Assembly (NCBI GenBank): GCA_037013685.1 | Contig: CM072895.1 | Span: 9,460,463-9,524,462 of the forward strand | Length of the DNA stretch: 64,000 bases | From: Acridotheres tristis | Taxonomy: Eukaryota > Chordata > Aves > Passeriformes > Sturnidae | Reading direction: 5' to 3' | Shown here: piece after piece, positions 38,935 through 51,790 of the stretch | Numbering within the stretch: position 1 is the stretch's first letter | Layout of the letters: the number at the start of each line of letters is the position of its first letter | Made by a program: the position numbers and the translations under genes | Notes under the pieces: model-generated | Told to the model about the DNA's origin: nothing | The model's database searches: none | Seen by the model: the letters and a program-made list of their open reading frames with translations, nothing else

Positions 38935-39130
38935 AATTAAAATGAAATAAAAAGAACATTTTGAACTTTTAATGCAGTAATCCATTTTTATACACAGCGA
39001 CTTTTAGGAGCGATTTCAGCTCGCCTGGTGGCCATGTTGCCTGGGCTTCTGCTCCTCTATCTGGTCTCAGCTAAGCCTTCAATCAAACCCAGAGCCCTGG
39101 CTGACTTCAGCTGCTAATAGACTGGATGGG
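38935..39130. promoter_or_regulatory. Candidate conserved non-coding element
   Basis: The left half is very AT-rich (about 38932-38990), then the sequence becomes balanced with several CpG sites (ACAGCGACTTTTAGGAGCG near 38995), which is unusual for neutral bird DNA far from a promoter. It is preceded by purine and pyrimidine simple tracts at 38860-38905. No open frame of interest. Confidence 0.25.
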
Positions 39131-40182
39131 AAATGGGATATTGGATAGTTTCTTGGTCCCCAGTCTCTGGCCGTGTGCCTTGTCATCTCTGCAGACATTG
39201 ATTTCTGCCTCTCTCCCCTCCCACCCCCTGCTCTGCTCAGGGGCTGCAGCCCACCAAGAGGTAACTCCACATCAGCAAACCTTGCACTGAGTTATGCTTA
39301 GGGAAATGAGGTCATTAGATGGAATTACAGCGGGTTTGATAGCTCAGTAATAGGTTTTAATGATGGAATTTAACATAGGACCCCCACTAGGGACAAGGCT
39401 GATATACATCCAGACAGGTCACTTAATAAACCTCCACTCAGCACTTGAGTTGAGGAATTTAGGAGGCTCTGAAAACACAGCCCTTCTTAACCAAACCAAT
39501 ATATCACTGGCAAGTAGTCTCTTTGGAAGGCTTTTTATTATTATTTTTGAGGGGTTTGATTGGCTTAAAACATGATGTTCCTTTAAATATGCACATTCAT
39601 TTCGCCAGATGCACTTTTGAGGAGGGTTCTTTTAGGCAGCAGATGTTTTCCTTAGATGTGAACAGACTGTTGTGCTCTTGGATGCTAAAGAGCCCATCTG
39701 ATGGTGTGGTAAATTGTTTGGAAGTTTGAAGAGCTTAGCCGGTCTTTTATGTATTTGTTACTGACAGGTAAATTGCAGGTTAAGTGCAAAAGCAGCATTA
39801 GCTGAGGAGTCCTGGCTTCCACAAATCTACCTTGGCCTCTAATCTGAATACAAAAGGATGGAAGGAATTAAATTTGACCCCTTGAATACGCTGTTTGCTC
39901 AATCCTAGACTTACTTAGTAAGCTCCTTTAAAAGGTGCTTTCTGTTTGTTCTGGCCTCATCTCAAGCAGGTACAAGAATGCCCACAAAAGAGGACACTTT
40001 ACAGGTAGCAGAGTGGATCAAAGCAGAGCCACTGCTTTGTGTGTCCCAACAAAGCCAAAGGGGCAGGCTTGAGGCTCTCCTGAAGGACAGTTCACTCAAT
40101 TTATTCTCCAAAGGCTGTACTGCCACGGTGGCTGCTGCAGGTCTGTGTAATCCCTGAGACCCATGAGAGCCACCAAACCTCA

Positions 40183-40395
40183 TGGAATCACAGAATGGCT
40201 CGTGTTGGAAGGGACATTAAACATCACCTTGTTCCAAACCCCCACCATGGGCAGGGACACATTCCCCCAGTCCAGGTTGCTCAGGGCTCCATCCAACCTG
40301 CTCTTGGACACTTCCAGGGATCCATCCACAACTTCTCTGGGCAACCTGTGCCAGAGCCTCACCCCCCTCACAGCCAAGAATTTCTTCCTAACCAA
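40183..40395 (-). mobile_element. CR1 LINE 3' end, truncated copy
   Basis: The plus strand begins TGGAATCACAGAATGGC and continues GTTGGAAGGGACATTAAAC, CACCATGGGCAGGGACAC, TTGCTCAGGGCTCCATCC and TTCTCTGGGCAACCTGTG, then AAGAATTTCTTCCTAAC. This is the complement of the CR1 3' region in full order. The copy is about 210 bases, 5' truncated, and fairly well preserved compared with the others here. Confidence 0.93.
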
Positions 40396-43373
40396 GGGAG
40401 CAGAGGGTGCAGCTGTTGAGCCATGCTGATGACAGACCTATGGATCAGTCTTTCCTTGTTTGTTTTTGAGCTTGAGCTGCAAACCCCTGGTCAGCAGCAA
40501 AGTCCTCCATGCACTGCAAAGGGAGGTCTCTAAACAGGAGAGCTGAAAAGGAAGGGTCTGGTTACTGGGGACAGTCTGCTGTGACAATAAAGGTGGAGTT
40601 TTTATTGACTGCTCCACAGGAACCTCTGTCCATTATGGACTGCTCTCCTGAGAAATGCTTTTGGAAAGCAGCAAGGTGATCTCCCTATATGGTCTTCATA
40701 TTTTGTGGAAAATTAGATAGTCTATTCCAGAAGGTACTCTAGAGCCAAAGTAAATATTTATGCATCAATGTCAATGAGAAATGTATCCTTCATGGTGTTT
40801 GATGTCCAATTTAAACTCATTCCAAGGCTTCCTTGACAACCAAGGAGAATGATTTGATGAAAACTGTGTGAACTGATCCAAACTCACCTTGAAGAGTGTC
40901 CACACTTCACTAGTGGAAAATTGGTTTATGGTTAGCTGCCAAAGGGTCCCACAACTCAGAACTATTCTTGATTACTTGCCTAGCAGCACTACCATCTGCC
41001 AAAAGCAGCTCATGAGTCTTATTTAATGTCTGTGATATAGGCAGGTCAAAGACTCAAATATGTTCTGGGGGCACCAGGCTGGAGAGCCCAGGCCAAGAAG
41101 CTGTGGTGCTGACCCTCAGCACGCTGGGGATGGTGTAGTGGTGGTGCAGATCCCAAAACAATTCCTCAGAAGAGAGGCTGACAGGCTCTGCTCGTGGGCA
41201 GTCAGTGGATCCGGGAGCAGAAGAGCAGGACTGTCCTCAGTGCTCAGTGCTCTTCTTCAGCCTTCAGTAATCCAACCACAAGAGGCTGATGAGTGCTTTC
41301 ATGGGTGTTTTGAGCTAACCAAATTTGGCTTTGTCTCTCTTGTTGTTACCACTTGCTAGCAACCCTCCCCTCCAGCCACACAGACTGATCTTCCATGTAG
41401 TCTAACCTTTTTTCTCTTATTTTTTCCTGCTTTTCTCGAACAAAGGTGTCATAAGTGATTTGCCAGCCCAGATGATATTTGCTCCAAGTGTGAACTGTGT
41501 GGGCTGTGGAAAGCTGTCTGTTTAATTTTGAAATCCCTGATGAAGCTAAGAAACAAGGCCTGGAACAAAGAAGAAACTGCCACTTTTTGGAAAGAGTGTG
41601 CTGATTTACAAAGGGCATCCTTCAATTATTTAAGGAGCAGTCAGCAGTGCCATAACTTTAAGTATGAATCAAGTGGCATGACTGAAAAATTTGTCACAGT
41701 GTGTTAGATCAATGGTAATTACCTTACTGACATGAGTACTGTTATTATTTTACAGGGCTGCAAACAGGATCATGGACGTGAGGAAACACAAACTGCACTG
41801 TGATCAATACTCTCTGAAATATGACTCTCCGCGGCCCAAAATGGAGTTTTCGAGCCAGGCAAACCATTATAGCCTGATTCTCTCTCCCTGCCTTTAGATG
41901 GATACCCTGAAGTAAAACACAGCAGCAATTGGTCAACTTGTTTCTGGCTTTGAACAGGCAAATAGTCACTTATTATTTTTAAGGACAACTGTGTGCAAAT
42001 AAAAAGTCTGTGCAACCAAACTCTGGGTAAAAAGAGAGCTATGGAGGGGGCGTGGGGAAGGAGGGCTCTGGTTCAAGCTGTGCTGTTGTTTAAAACCCAG
42101 GACTAATCTGCTGCAGCACACATTTGGCATCAAAGGTTTTCAGGTTCTCCCCCACCTATGATTTCAAAGGGTCATGGGTTTCCTGATCACTTGGCATCAC
42201 AGCTGGGACTTGTACATGCACATGGCACAGCCACCTACCACACAAAGTGTGTGCAGGACCTTCATGTACAACCCCTGAAACATGCTTGGACTCTGGAGAT
42301 TATTGGGGATAGTCTCTTCAGGCAAATTCTAGTAGTAGGGATGGACTTGCCAAGACTGTGTGAGAAGTCGCCCAGCAGGTGTGAAGGAGATGAAGAGGAA
42401 TCGATGGGAGACAAAGTGGACACACATCAAGGCAAGGGGATGGCTGGGCAAACACAGCTCCAGGGAGGACAAGGAGTTAAATCAAAGGAAGAGGTTTGCT
42501 TGACCTCTGAAGAATGAGTCATTGTCTGCAACTGAGAAAGGAGCTCACTGAGAGCTCAGCTCTGGAGGAGCAATGGGGAATACAACTTAGGCCATAGCTT
42601 GAAAATGTCCCAAATGCTGTGATGAGGCACTCCCAAAGAGAGGAGAGAACAACCAAGACCAGTGGCAGATCAGAGCTGAATAGGTAATGTGGAAGTCAAA
42701 CACCTGGAGACAGCCAAGTGTCTATGAGGCACTCTGTGAAGAGCTGAAGGAAGGGAAGGCCACTGGTGAAGGTCACAAACACAACAGGGTAATGTTGCAT
42801 CTAATCCAGGGCTTTGAAGAGCAATCTTCACACTAAAACATGAGCACATGGGAGTCTGGTAACAAGCAAAGATACAAAACTCCCAGTTTCAGTGCTTTTT
42901 ACAGATCAAAGAGTAAACTGGTGAAGGGCACAAGGAGAGACTTGGTCTCATGCTGCCCAATATCCTGAACATCACCTATAGCACAACAGAAAAATGAGAA
43001 AATAGAGAAGGTTACTTGGGATCATCTGAATTTCTGGCATTCCTATTGTTCTTTGGATGCTGTTAGGAAATCTTGGTCTTTATAGCAGGAAGACTAGAGA
43101 GTGTCTTTGGGTTATTTAGTGTCACTTTGTCATTTTATTTTCTTGTTAATTCCAGAGTTCCATAAGGAATGAACTGGGTATGGGAAAGTTTCATGTCATT
43201 AATGGCTTATCCATTTCTCTGTGTACATGTTGAGAGGATGAAACAGTTGGATGGCACATGATGCTAGGACACTATCTGATGACAAATATTGAGTGCAGTA
43301 GGAAGCAGCAAAAATGAGCAGTGCCTCTTGTGAGGTGAATAGTTCAGAAGTGGCTATGTATTATTTTGGAAAG
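40396..43373. other. Non-coding stretch
   Basis: No gene is supported. The region at 41330-41630 is repeat-free and looks like a candidate conserved element. The 119-codon plus-strand frame at 42158-42517 has no recognisable domain. Sequence at 42.5-43.0 kb is purine-rich but not simple. Confidence 0.3.
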
Positions 43374-43419
43374 GGTCACAAATTAAGGTGTAAATTCATG
43401 TACACCTTAAGTTGTGACC
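43374..43419. repeat. Long near-perfect palindrome, 19-base arms
   Basis: The left arm GGTCACAAATTAAGGTGTA (43374-43392) and the right arm TACACCTTAAGTTGTGACC (43401-43419) pair at 18 of 19 positions around an 8-base loop. Such a stem is rare by chance in 64 kb. It could be the core of a hairpin-type DNA transposon relic, a small-RNA precursor, or a structural palindrome. No terminal repeats or known family were recognised around it. Confidence 0.75.
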
Positions 43420-43827
43420 TCATAAAAATGATCAATGGTTAATGGTGCAGATAACAGGATTCATAAGGGAAATTTATTGGCCACTTTTGTGAAATAAATA
43501 TATTTATACCATACCAGTGGGAAATAAAAACACATCAATAAATCATATGATATCTACAACTATACTAATAGCATGAGTAGCTGTTATAACCAACATTTTT
43601 AGACCTACAGACACCCCCTCTGGCATGGTACAAATATAATACATGTTAGCAGCAAAATGTGGTTCAGTAAGAGACAGACATGTATATCCCACTTGTGAGT
43701 TATCTAGGCAGGCACCCCTCATGAATTATGGTCCCTCCTCAAAATATGAGCCATAGAACAGCAAAATAGACACTCCACAACCATATAAAATGGGTCAGAA
43801 ATCACAGTGGTAGAACAGGCTTATAAT

Positions 43828-43935
43828 CATAGAATCATTGAATATCTTGAGTTGGAAGGCACCTGTAAGGATCATCGAGTCCAGCTCCCATCAAGTCCAA
43901 CAGCTGCACTTCTGTTCAAAGCAAGGAGCACTCTA
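43828..43935 (-). mobile_element. CR1 LINE 3' end remnant
   Basis: The plus strand shows TCATAGAATCATTGAATA, then GAGTTGGAAGGCACCTG and ATCATCGAGTCCAGCTCCC, the complement of the CR1 3' terminus including its octamer-type tail. About 100 bases are recognisable; the right-hand limit is uncertain. Confidence 0.85.
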
Positions 43936-46025
43936 AGCAGGAGCAGATCTGGGCAACAATACCCATTTCACTGCTGGATCTGTATTCCTTTGTTTTTTCA
44001 GCTGACTGCCAACTAGGATAAAATTCAAGGTAAAATCTTGCATGCTGTCCTACAAAAACATGCCCTGTCTGTGTAGGACTCTCCTGAGGTGTCAAGGAGT
44101 AGAAGTTCCTATTTTCTGGGAGTCCTCAAACAATTTTCCCATGTTCCAAGGAGCTGCGAGGTTTGCCTGACCTTGCCTTTATCTTTGACAGGGTCTCCCA
44201 AAAAGAGATGTTCCCTTTACAGGAGCCAACCTGAGCTTGCCCTGCTGGCTGCACCCACAAGCCCCATTTGTGCTGAAGTCCAGCAAGGGCAGGTTGCACA
44301 GTCGAGCCTCCTACATAAACCCCAGTCTCTGGATTCAGGTTGTAACCTCAGTTTCTTTATGGCTTATCTACAGAGCCTTCATGAGGTTCTAACCTCACCT
44401 TGAAGCTCCTGAACCTCAACTCGGCCTTGTTTCACCGTTGCTTTCTGGCTTGGACCTCTCAGAGGTAAAAATGTGCAGTACCACATGGCTCCCACAAGGC
44501 ACCTCCTAAGCAAAACTCTGCTGAAATCCATGCCAAAAATAAAATAAAAAATAAATAAATCTGGGCTTCAGCAGGCTCTGGAACAGACACATCTGGAGGG
44601 CTCAGGTGTCTGATGCCACATTGTTGTATCTCTCCCAAGCACCAATTTGCTTGGATCAAATCAAATACTTCTTAGGGCTATCTGCATTTTCCAGAGAGCA
44701 TCAGCTTCTGCCATGGTGGCAATAAATTCATGCTGTAATGTGATGTGTAGCAATGTGCTGCATTGGCAGGGTGAAGACAGGCAGAATTAAAAAAAAAACA
44801 AAAACAAATATAGCCAAAATTGGTGGTTTGCATGAATTTGGGAGGCAATTATTCAAACACCAGCATGGCCGAGTTTATGAAAGGGAAAAAAAAGTCTCTT
44901 TTCCACTAGCAGAGAATAATAAATTGTCCTTGTGGTTTTTTGTGTATTTTCAGCTAAGCTGCCTCCTTTAAAAAAAAAAAGTAGTTATGAATTTGCTTCC
45001 CAAATGTATTTTTCATTGTGTATTTTATCATCTCTAGTCCAATAAAATTTTCTTTAGAAACAACACATTATTGTGTCAGAAGGGGAGGAGGATAAGAATA
45101 CACCAGGGAACCTTTCAAAAATGTTTAAGTATTAATTTATTTCATGATGAATTTTCCACTGTCATTTTCTTAATAGCATGCACATGAAATAATCATGTCT
45201 TAAAATGCTCCGTAATTGAAGGACATTTTCATTTCCTGATTACTGAGGGAATCCTTCTTTGAACCTTTATGACTAAATGATGTAAGCACCAGACTTTCTT
45301 TCTTTTTTCTTTTTTTCTCCATCTTCTAATTTATGTATTTCTTCCCTCTGCCAGTCTGTCGAGACAGTTTCATTTAGTGATAATTTTCACACACATGGAG
45401 CTCTTCTTTCAGACGAGAGCAAATCCTGGTATGCCCCTCACTAGTACAGAGTGAGGGCACAGTGGGAGCTGCCTCTTACTGACTGTATTTCGGTTTACAG
45501 GCGATTTTGAGGTCACTTACAGGTAGGTTGGTTACAGGAACAGCTTCAACTGCTGGATTTTGGCTGATGTAGGCAAAAAGTCTGCCTTGTCCTGATGGGA
45601 TCTTCATGGTCATTGTGGGAACCTTCATGGAGTTGTGCATATCAGGGTCTGGTTCAGGAGTCAGAGCAGGGTCAGAGCCATTTTTCCCAGACTATTTCAT
45701 TTCTCTGTTGCCCCAAACACTGGCCCAGGTGGCTCTAAGCTAGCCCTGGCACACTCATGGAACCAAACACAGGGGCCACTGTGAATTGCTGAGCTGAAAA
45801 TGCTGAACACAGCCCCCTGTACCATGTCCCCCTGCCTCCCCAGAGGCTAAGGGCCAAACCCAAAACCCTGGGAGCCCCTTTGCACCCACAGCTCTCCCAG
45901 GCTTTGGGAAGTAGATGACCAAAATGACTTCAGAGAGCTGAAACTGAGTCCCCACTCAGCCAGCAGCAGGACTGGAGGTGGCAGGGCTGGAGGGAGACTC
46001 TGCAAGCCCCCAGCTCAGAGGTTTT
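43936..46025. other. Non-coding stretch before the minisatellite
   Basis: No gene is supported. An A-rich tract lies at 44538-44561. The segment 45120-45300 is AT-rich and non-simple, with CCGTAATTGAAGG near 45210, and looks like a candidate conserved element. From 45.6 kb the sequence becomes GC-richer toward the minisatellite and CpG island. Confidence 0.3.
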
Positions 46026-46376
46026 CCCATCCAGATCCCTGCCCGCCCATCGATCTCCAGGCTCGGCTCCCATCCCCATCCAGATCCCTGCCCATTTCCA
46101 GTCTTGTCTCCCATCCCCAGCCAGCTCCCTGCCCATTTCCAGGCTCGGCTCCCATCCCCATCCCGATCCTGCCCATTTCTAGGCTTGGCTCCCATCCCCA
46201 TCCCGATCCTGCCCATTTCCAGGCTTGGCTCCCATCCCCATCCAGATCCTGCCCATTTCCAGGCTCGGGTCCCATCCCCATCCAGATCCTGCCCATTTCC
46301 AGGTTTGGCTCCCATCCCCATCCAGATCCTGCCCATTTCCAGGGTCGGATCCCACCCCCATCCAGATCCCTCCACA
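46026..46376. repeat. Minisatellite, 40-41 base unit, about 8 copies
   Basis: Consecutive copies share CCCATCCCCATCCAGATCC and then TGCCCATTTCCAGGCTCGG, with units of 41 bases at the left and 40 at the right. Copies differ by single substitutions (CAG/CCG, GCTC/GCTT, CTCGGGT). Because the unit lacks stop codons in several frames, long open frames of 160 to 240 codons appear on both strands through the array. They are artefacts of the repeat. Confidence 0.95.
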
Positions 46377-46499
46377 CCTTTCCTCCCTCTCTCCTTGCAC
46401 CAGCGTGAAAGACGGGGGGCTGGGGAGGCAGAGGAAGCACCACTTGCCACGAAGAAAAGGAAGATTTATTATTGTTTATCCAGAAATACCAGCTAGCCT

Positions 46500-46790
46500 G
46501 CTGCTGATCCACGCGAGCCCAGCAGGCTGCAGATTGGGGATTTGCAGCGAGCCCGCTCCGTGCCAGCCCATCCATCACGGCCGGGCGCAGCGCGGGGTGC
46601 TCGCCCCGGGGCTGCCAGGGCTGGCCGTGGCCACCATCCCCGGGCCCGGTCCCCACGGCTTGTGCCCCTGGAGCATCCTCAGCCGCCTCCCTCGCCCCCC
46701 TTCCCCTCGCTCGCCATCCCCAGCTGGCTCCGACCCGCACCGCACAATCATTTTTCTCTCCCGGACTCGCTGAAGCAAGCGAGACATGTC
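46500..46790. promoter_or_regulatory. Orphan CpG island
   Basis: CpG sites are dense from about 46540 to 46790 (for example CACGGCCGGGCGCAGCGCG near 46575 and CCTCGCCCCCCTTCCCCTC near 46690), against CpG-poor flanks. No coding exon or clear donor follows on either strand. It may be the promoter of a non-coding RNA, an alternative promoter of a gene outside the window, or a CpG-rich enhancer. The neighbouring segment 46791-46960 looks conserved, which supports a regulatory role. Confidence 0.6.
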
Positions 46791-46960
46791 AGTGCCTGAT
46801 GAAACCCCATTTTCACTGATTAGCTCCCTTAAAAATATTTCATCTATCAGTGCCAAGATTTAAGTACTTCCCACTTGCAGGCAGCCGAGTGTGTCTTGTT
46901 GACTATGTAGCACGGCCATTTACATAGGCAGTGACAACGCTAATGTCCCCTCTCCCCCCG
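46791..46960. promoter_or_regulatory. Candidate conserved non-coding element beside CpG island
   Basis: The segment directly follows the orphan CpG island. It is compositionally balanced and repeat-free, and has features such as CACTGATTAGCTCCC near 46816, TTGTTGACTATGTAGCACG near 46897 and GACAACGCTAATG near 46932. It resembles highly conserved vertebrate elements in texture. No open frame of interest covers it. Alignment would be decisive. Confidence 0.3.
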
Positions 46961-49900
46961 CAGCATCCCCGGGCCCGCACAGCTTAGACCTGTTTTATTG
47001 CAGACCTGTCCTCCTCATCTGTGGGAAGAACGGAAAACAAGGCGGGAGGGAAGGAGGAGGAGGAGAGGGGGGGATAAAAAGACATCTCTGATGTGTGTCT
47101 CTCTTTGCTACAGGAGTCATTTGCAAAGTCATAAATTTCAATTTCCTCCCCTGTTCTATTATTACCTGGGTCTCAAACAAGTTTTACATTCATTTATTCC
47201 CAAATAGAAATGCAATTTCCCCAGCAAATGATACCTAGCTACAACTCCATTTGTGCACCACCAAGAAGACTTATTTTCTTATTTTCTTCTCTATATTTTT
47301 CCCTTTTTTTTTTTTTTAAATTTTTGTTTTCTTTTAACACCTTTATTTGTATGTCACCCTTTGGGATGGTCCTTCCCAATCCCATGCCCTCCCTTGAGGG
47401 CACGTAAAGGAAACAAGATATTTTACTTTCCATCCCAAGCATCTCACCTAAGGTTTCTGAGCTGAAAGATGGGATGTACATTTTTGTTTGTGAATGACAA
47501 AAAATTGTGGAATTTGGGAGAAAAAATAGAATGGAGGACAGCTGTGCATCTCAGTGCTGCTGGCAGAGTATGTTAAATATTTTTGGAAGCCTCATCTCAG
47601 GTGGGAGGCAGCATTTACATCAGGACTTCACCTAAATGTTTGTACCTAGCCCCCAAATCCAGCGAGAACAATAAAATGGAAAAAACCCTTTCACTCTGTG
47701 AAAATGACAAAATCCAGTGTACTGGCAAAGTTTAGCCAGGGGACAAGGTGGACAGTTATACAAAAATTCCATGGTTTCTGTGAACTGATCCCTCCAATGG
47801 AATAGAATGAGTTTCACATTGGCTTTTGGTCCAGCTACAGTTGTTTAAGTACAGGTCAGCAGAAATGCAAAATGAAATTTAAAAAGGAAAAAAGCAATAC
47901 CATGGTTGCCAAGGGAGAAAAGGTCTGATAGATAAGGTTTCTTCTTTTGTTTTCTTTGGGCCATGTTCTCCTAGGAACAATCATGGCCCAGAGCACTGGG
48001 AACTGGTGGTTGAAATGCCTGAGGGAATGGGGTGATCCTACAGAGGTGGAAGTGGGAGATGAGGGTCCCATGGGGAGCAGATGACAGCTGCTGTATTTGG
48101 TGTGTGCAGGGCCTTAGCCAGCTCCTGAGGGCTGCACTGTCACAGCCAGCTCTGGCAGGAAGAGTTACGTGTTGCAACTCTAGGAGAACAAACTCAGACC
48201 TGTAAAATAGGGTGGGTTTGAAGAAACTGTTACCTGTGGGACTGATTAACTGGACATGAATGGCAGGGACCAGAGAGGTAGAGGACTTGCTGGGAACACT
48301 AAGTGGATTTCTGCTGTGAAAGTCAAGCTTCTGGACAGGAATTTACACTGAACAGTGTCTGCCTGTCTTGTTGGAAGAAGGAAGATTGCTGTCTCCACAA
48401 TATAATCCCCACAACTCCTTTGAGACTTTGTGGGGTGGTGTCTGGAAGGATTATTCAAGATGTTGTTAGAGTCCACATCCCAGCCCTGAGCTCTGTTTTG
48501 CTCCCCTTGAACAGACCAGTGAGCTCAGGTGTGTACCCTGGACAGCCACACCACCTGTGTGAGGGCTCTTATGGGGTGCAGCATCCAGGTCAGGTGATGC
48601 TCCACACCTCCATGCAACAAGTCCCAGTGTGTCAGATCCTAACCTCACCCTGAGGCAATTGGTTCCTGGGCTTGATTGAGATGCCACTTCTGTGACTTTG
48701 AATTTGGAGTCACTCCACTGATGCCAGGACATTACCCTGGAGTTATTTCAGCACAAACAAGGGCCACATCTAGCCTATTCAGAATATTCTCTGTGGATGA
48801 GTGACTGACTTGCTAAAGAAGTCTGACTTTCCTGCTAGTGCCAAGGTAGTGGTTTGGCTGTGAATTTGCCTCTGGCTCTGGCTCTGTCTCTTCTTCCTGC
48901 TACCCACCAGCTCAGCAAACTTACACAAGAGCAAACCTTGTTTACTGGAGATTTTCTGAAGCAAGCCTTATTCAGCTTTTATTCTTTCCCTATTCATCCC
49001 ACATTTCACAAACTGCTGAAAGTGAGCACAAGAAATCCCCAAGTTGAGATCCCATCACATTGACATTTTGACTGATTGTGCAAGACCTAAGTCGCACTCA
49101 GTGCCACTGCCCATACAAACACCACGTACATATTCTTAGGAAGAGAATAAAGAAAATCAGCCATCCTTTTAACTTCCATCTTCCAGCACTAGATTTCCCA
49201 TCTCAAGATTAAGAGCCTAGAAATACTGAAGGATAAATGCCAAGGAGATTCCTTTCATTGGCTCATTGGCATCCTGACATCTCTGCCGAAAACAGAGTGC
49301 TCTGATAGAAGAGAACAGAAAATGCCCAAGCCAACACAGCAGGGGTCTGAAAACCAATATAGTCTTATGGGTTTTGGCATGTTGCTAGTGACATAGTCAA
49401 GCACTTCCCTAATACAGGATAATATTGCTCTATCTGCAAGGACATATGGGGGAAACATTGCATTTAGCACTGAATTGGCTTCATGCTGGCTCAGCATGGA
49501 GAGGTAAATCTGTACGGGGGGATTTCCACCTCAGGTGCTGTAAAAGGGCTCAGGTTACGTGAGGATTTAACTGTGGAGAAGATCTTTGGCTTTTGAGAGA
49601 TGAAGCTGCCCTTGCTGCATTCATGTGGAATGTTGGTGAAGAAGGCAGAAAGGGGAGGTGAGCCTTGGAGGGGGCAGTAACACCTTTTATTATACAAATT
49701 TTAACTTTATCTGCCTGCTAAGGTGTAATTTTCTTCAGCAATATCAACTCAGCACACAAACAGGCTACCCTCATTCTGCAAGCCAGTCTCATTTGACATT
49801 TCTGTGATTTTTTTGAATTTTCTGAGCACAGTTGTGTGTGAAGGATTAAACAGCCTCAAAACAAGGCTGGAAGAGGGAATAAACAGTATACTTCTCTGTC

Positions 49901-51439
49901 TCTGCCTGCAGGACCAGTCCGAAACAATCCTTCTGGAAAGTTCTGGAGCTAATCTTCAGGAGTGAGATTTCAACATGTAGGGCATGTGGACTGACATAAT
50001 TCCCATCATCCCAAAAAGGGAGCAGGAGAATGGGTCCAGACTTCATCTTCTTTCCAGGTACCAGTGACCAACCACAGGCAAAGTGCTTCAGGCAGCATAA
50101 AGAATATTTGTTTTGTGCAACAGCCCATTCTCTTCTGGTGTAACTGCTTCCATCTTTTCTTTGTAGATGGCCATATAGGAGATGTTCATTAATAAAACCC
50201 TCTTCAGCAAAACCTTGAGCATCCTGAGCTCCTGCTCTGACTCCTTTACTCCTCAGTGACTCTATTGCATGCAGCACAAGGAGCCTGACAGACATTGTGC
50301 AAATAAATACATTAGTTGCAGATACTGGACTAGACCAAGCTCGTCATGCACTGCATGGGCAGGCTGAATATCCCTGCCATGAGATTGATTCATTCATATG
50401 GCAAAAAAATACAAAAAAATCAACAGCAAACCCCAAACCCATCAGCCTCATCTTCACCACTCACCCTAGCTTGGATCTGAAATATTTCAGAAGGCCCAGA
50501 GCAGTGACTCTTTCTCCACTTGTCTCCTAACTTTGCCCCAGCCTCTACTGCTTGAGCCCAGTGTTGGTCCATCCTTCACCTTCCCTCTTCAATGCCCTGG
50601 CCATTCAAATGGTGCAACCCTCACACCACTGTGCTGAGATCACTGCTAGAGCCAAAGGCTGCAGTGCTGCTGAGAGAAAATCAAAGCAATTCAGCTCTCA
50701 GCTGCTCTGCTCAGCATCCTCTTCAGCAGCCAGGATGCAGCATCCTGCAGGCAAAGCCACACACACCTCCTGAAAAGTGTGTTAGCAACACACAGCCGTG
50801 TGCTGTGCCAGCACACAGAGGATTTGGGCTACCCTCAGTGGGGGCTACATTCAAGGTAGGGGGGACCCCAAGGTTCATATAGGGAGAGGCTCCATCCCTT
50901 CTGTCACTCTCAGAACAGGGAGCTTTGCAGTTCGTGTGGGAGGAGGGCGGTAGCTTTAATGTAATTTTGCACCTATTTGCTTGTCCGTTTGTTTTCAAAC
51001 TCCCTTAGAAGTCATGATGTTTAGTGTGACACATTTATTTACTAAGCTAGTAACCACAAAAATGAGCTGTGTGGCAGCTCCATTGAGCACAATGCTAATA
51101 ATTGACAGGGCAGTCCAGATGGTGAAATAGAGGTGAACAGAATGGATTTTGCCAGATATTAAACTTGACCACAGATGGAGGTGACTATTTTTATTAGTAA
51201 GCTCTGAAGGGGAAATGCCATGCACCCACATTTACACTGCTATAACACTTCTGGTTTTAGCTTCTATGAATCTTATTTTCCTTCCATAGATCTGAAAGGG
51301 TTTTATAAAGAAATTGCACCGAGGAGCAGAAACCATGTTGCTTAACTCCTAGATCGATGTGTAATCTGTTGAACAACATTTCTCAAATGCATCAGCCTTG
51401 TTGTCTTTCTTGGATCTTGTTGACTTTCTTTCAGTGATG
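46961..51439. other. Non-coding stretch
   Basis: No gene is supported. Purine-rich simple sequence lies at 47040-47075 and a T-rich tract at 47300-47335. Open frames of up to 149 codons (49846-50295, minus) carry no recognisable domain. Confidence 0.35.
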
Positions 51440-51790
51440 CCTTGGAGTGGCTCTCTGGAACAAAGGCTAGACAAGATTAAGAGAATAAAAGCAGATATTT
51501 ATTAAAGCCTCAACAGGCACACCTTGGGCAGTCAGAATCCTCCAAGAGCTGCACCTGAGATGGACAACAGTACCAGGTTTTTCAGACAGATATAAGTTTG
51601 GTCTATTTACATATCAGGGGTTAATCCTCCAATTACAGCTTCAGGTAATGAAGTCATTTACACCCAGTGCTCCCCACCCAACTCACTTTTGTTTGAACTT
51701 TTCAAAGAGTAAGGTGTCCTTGAGTTTCAGGCCTAGAGAGGAATTGCTTTGTCTGAATAAAGAAGGAAAACTGTACCTGACAGGCTATGG
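51440..51790 (-). mobile_element. Solo LTR fragment of an avian endogenous retrovirus
   Basis: The plus strand reads AAGCAGATATTTATTAAAGCC, then AACAGGCACACCTTGGGCAG, CAGAATCCTCCAAGAGCTG, TATAAGTTTGGTCTATTTAC and AATCCTCCAATTACAGC. These are the complements of a class of LTR frequent in passerines, in which the minus strand carries AATAAA just before the 3' end. The right-hand limit is uncertain because the sequence after about 51700 no longer matches anything I know. No internal viral genes are present. Confidence 0.75.
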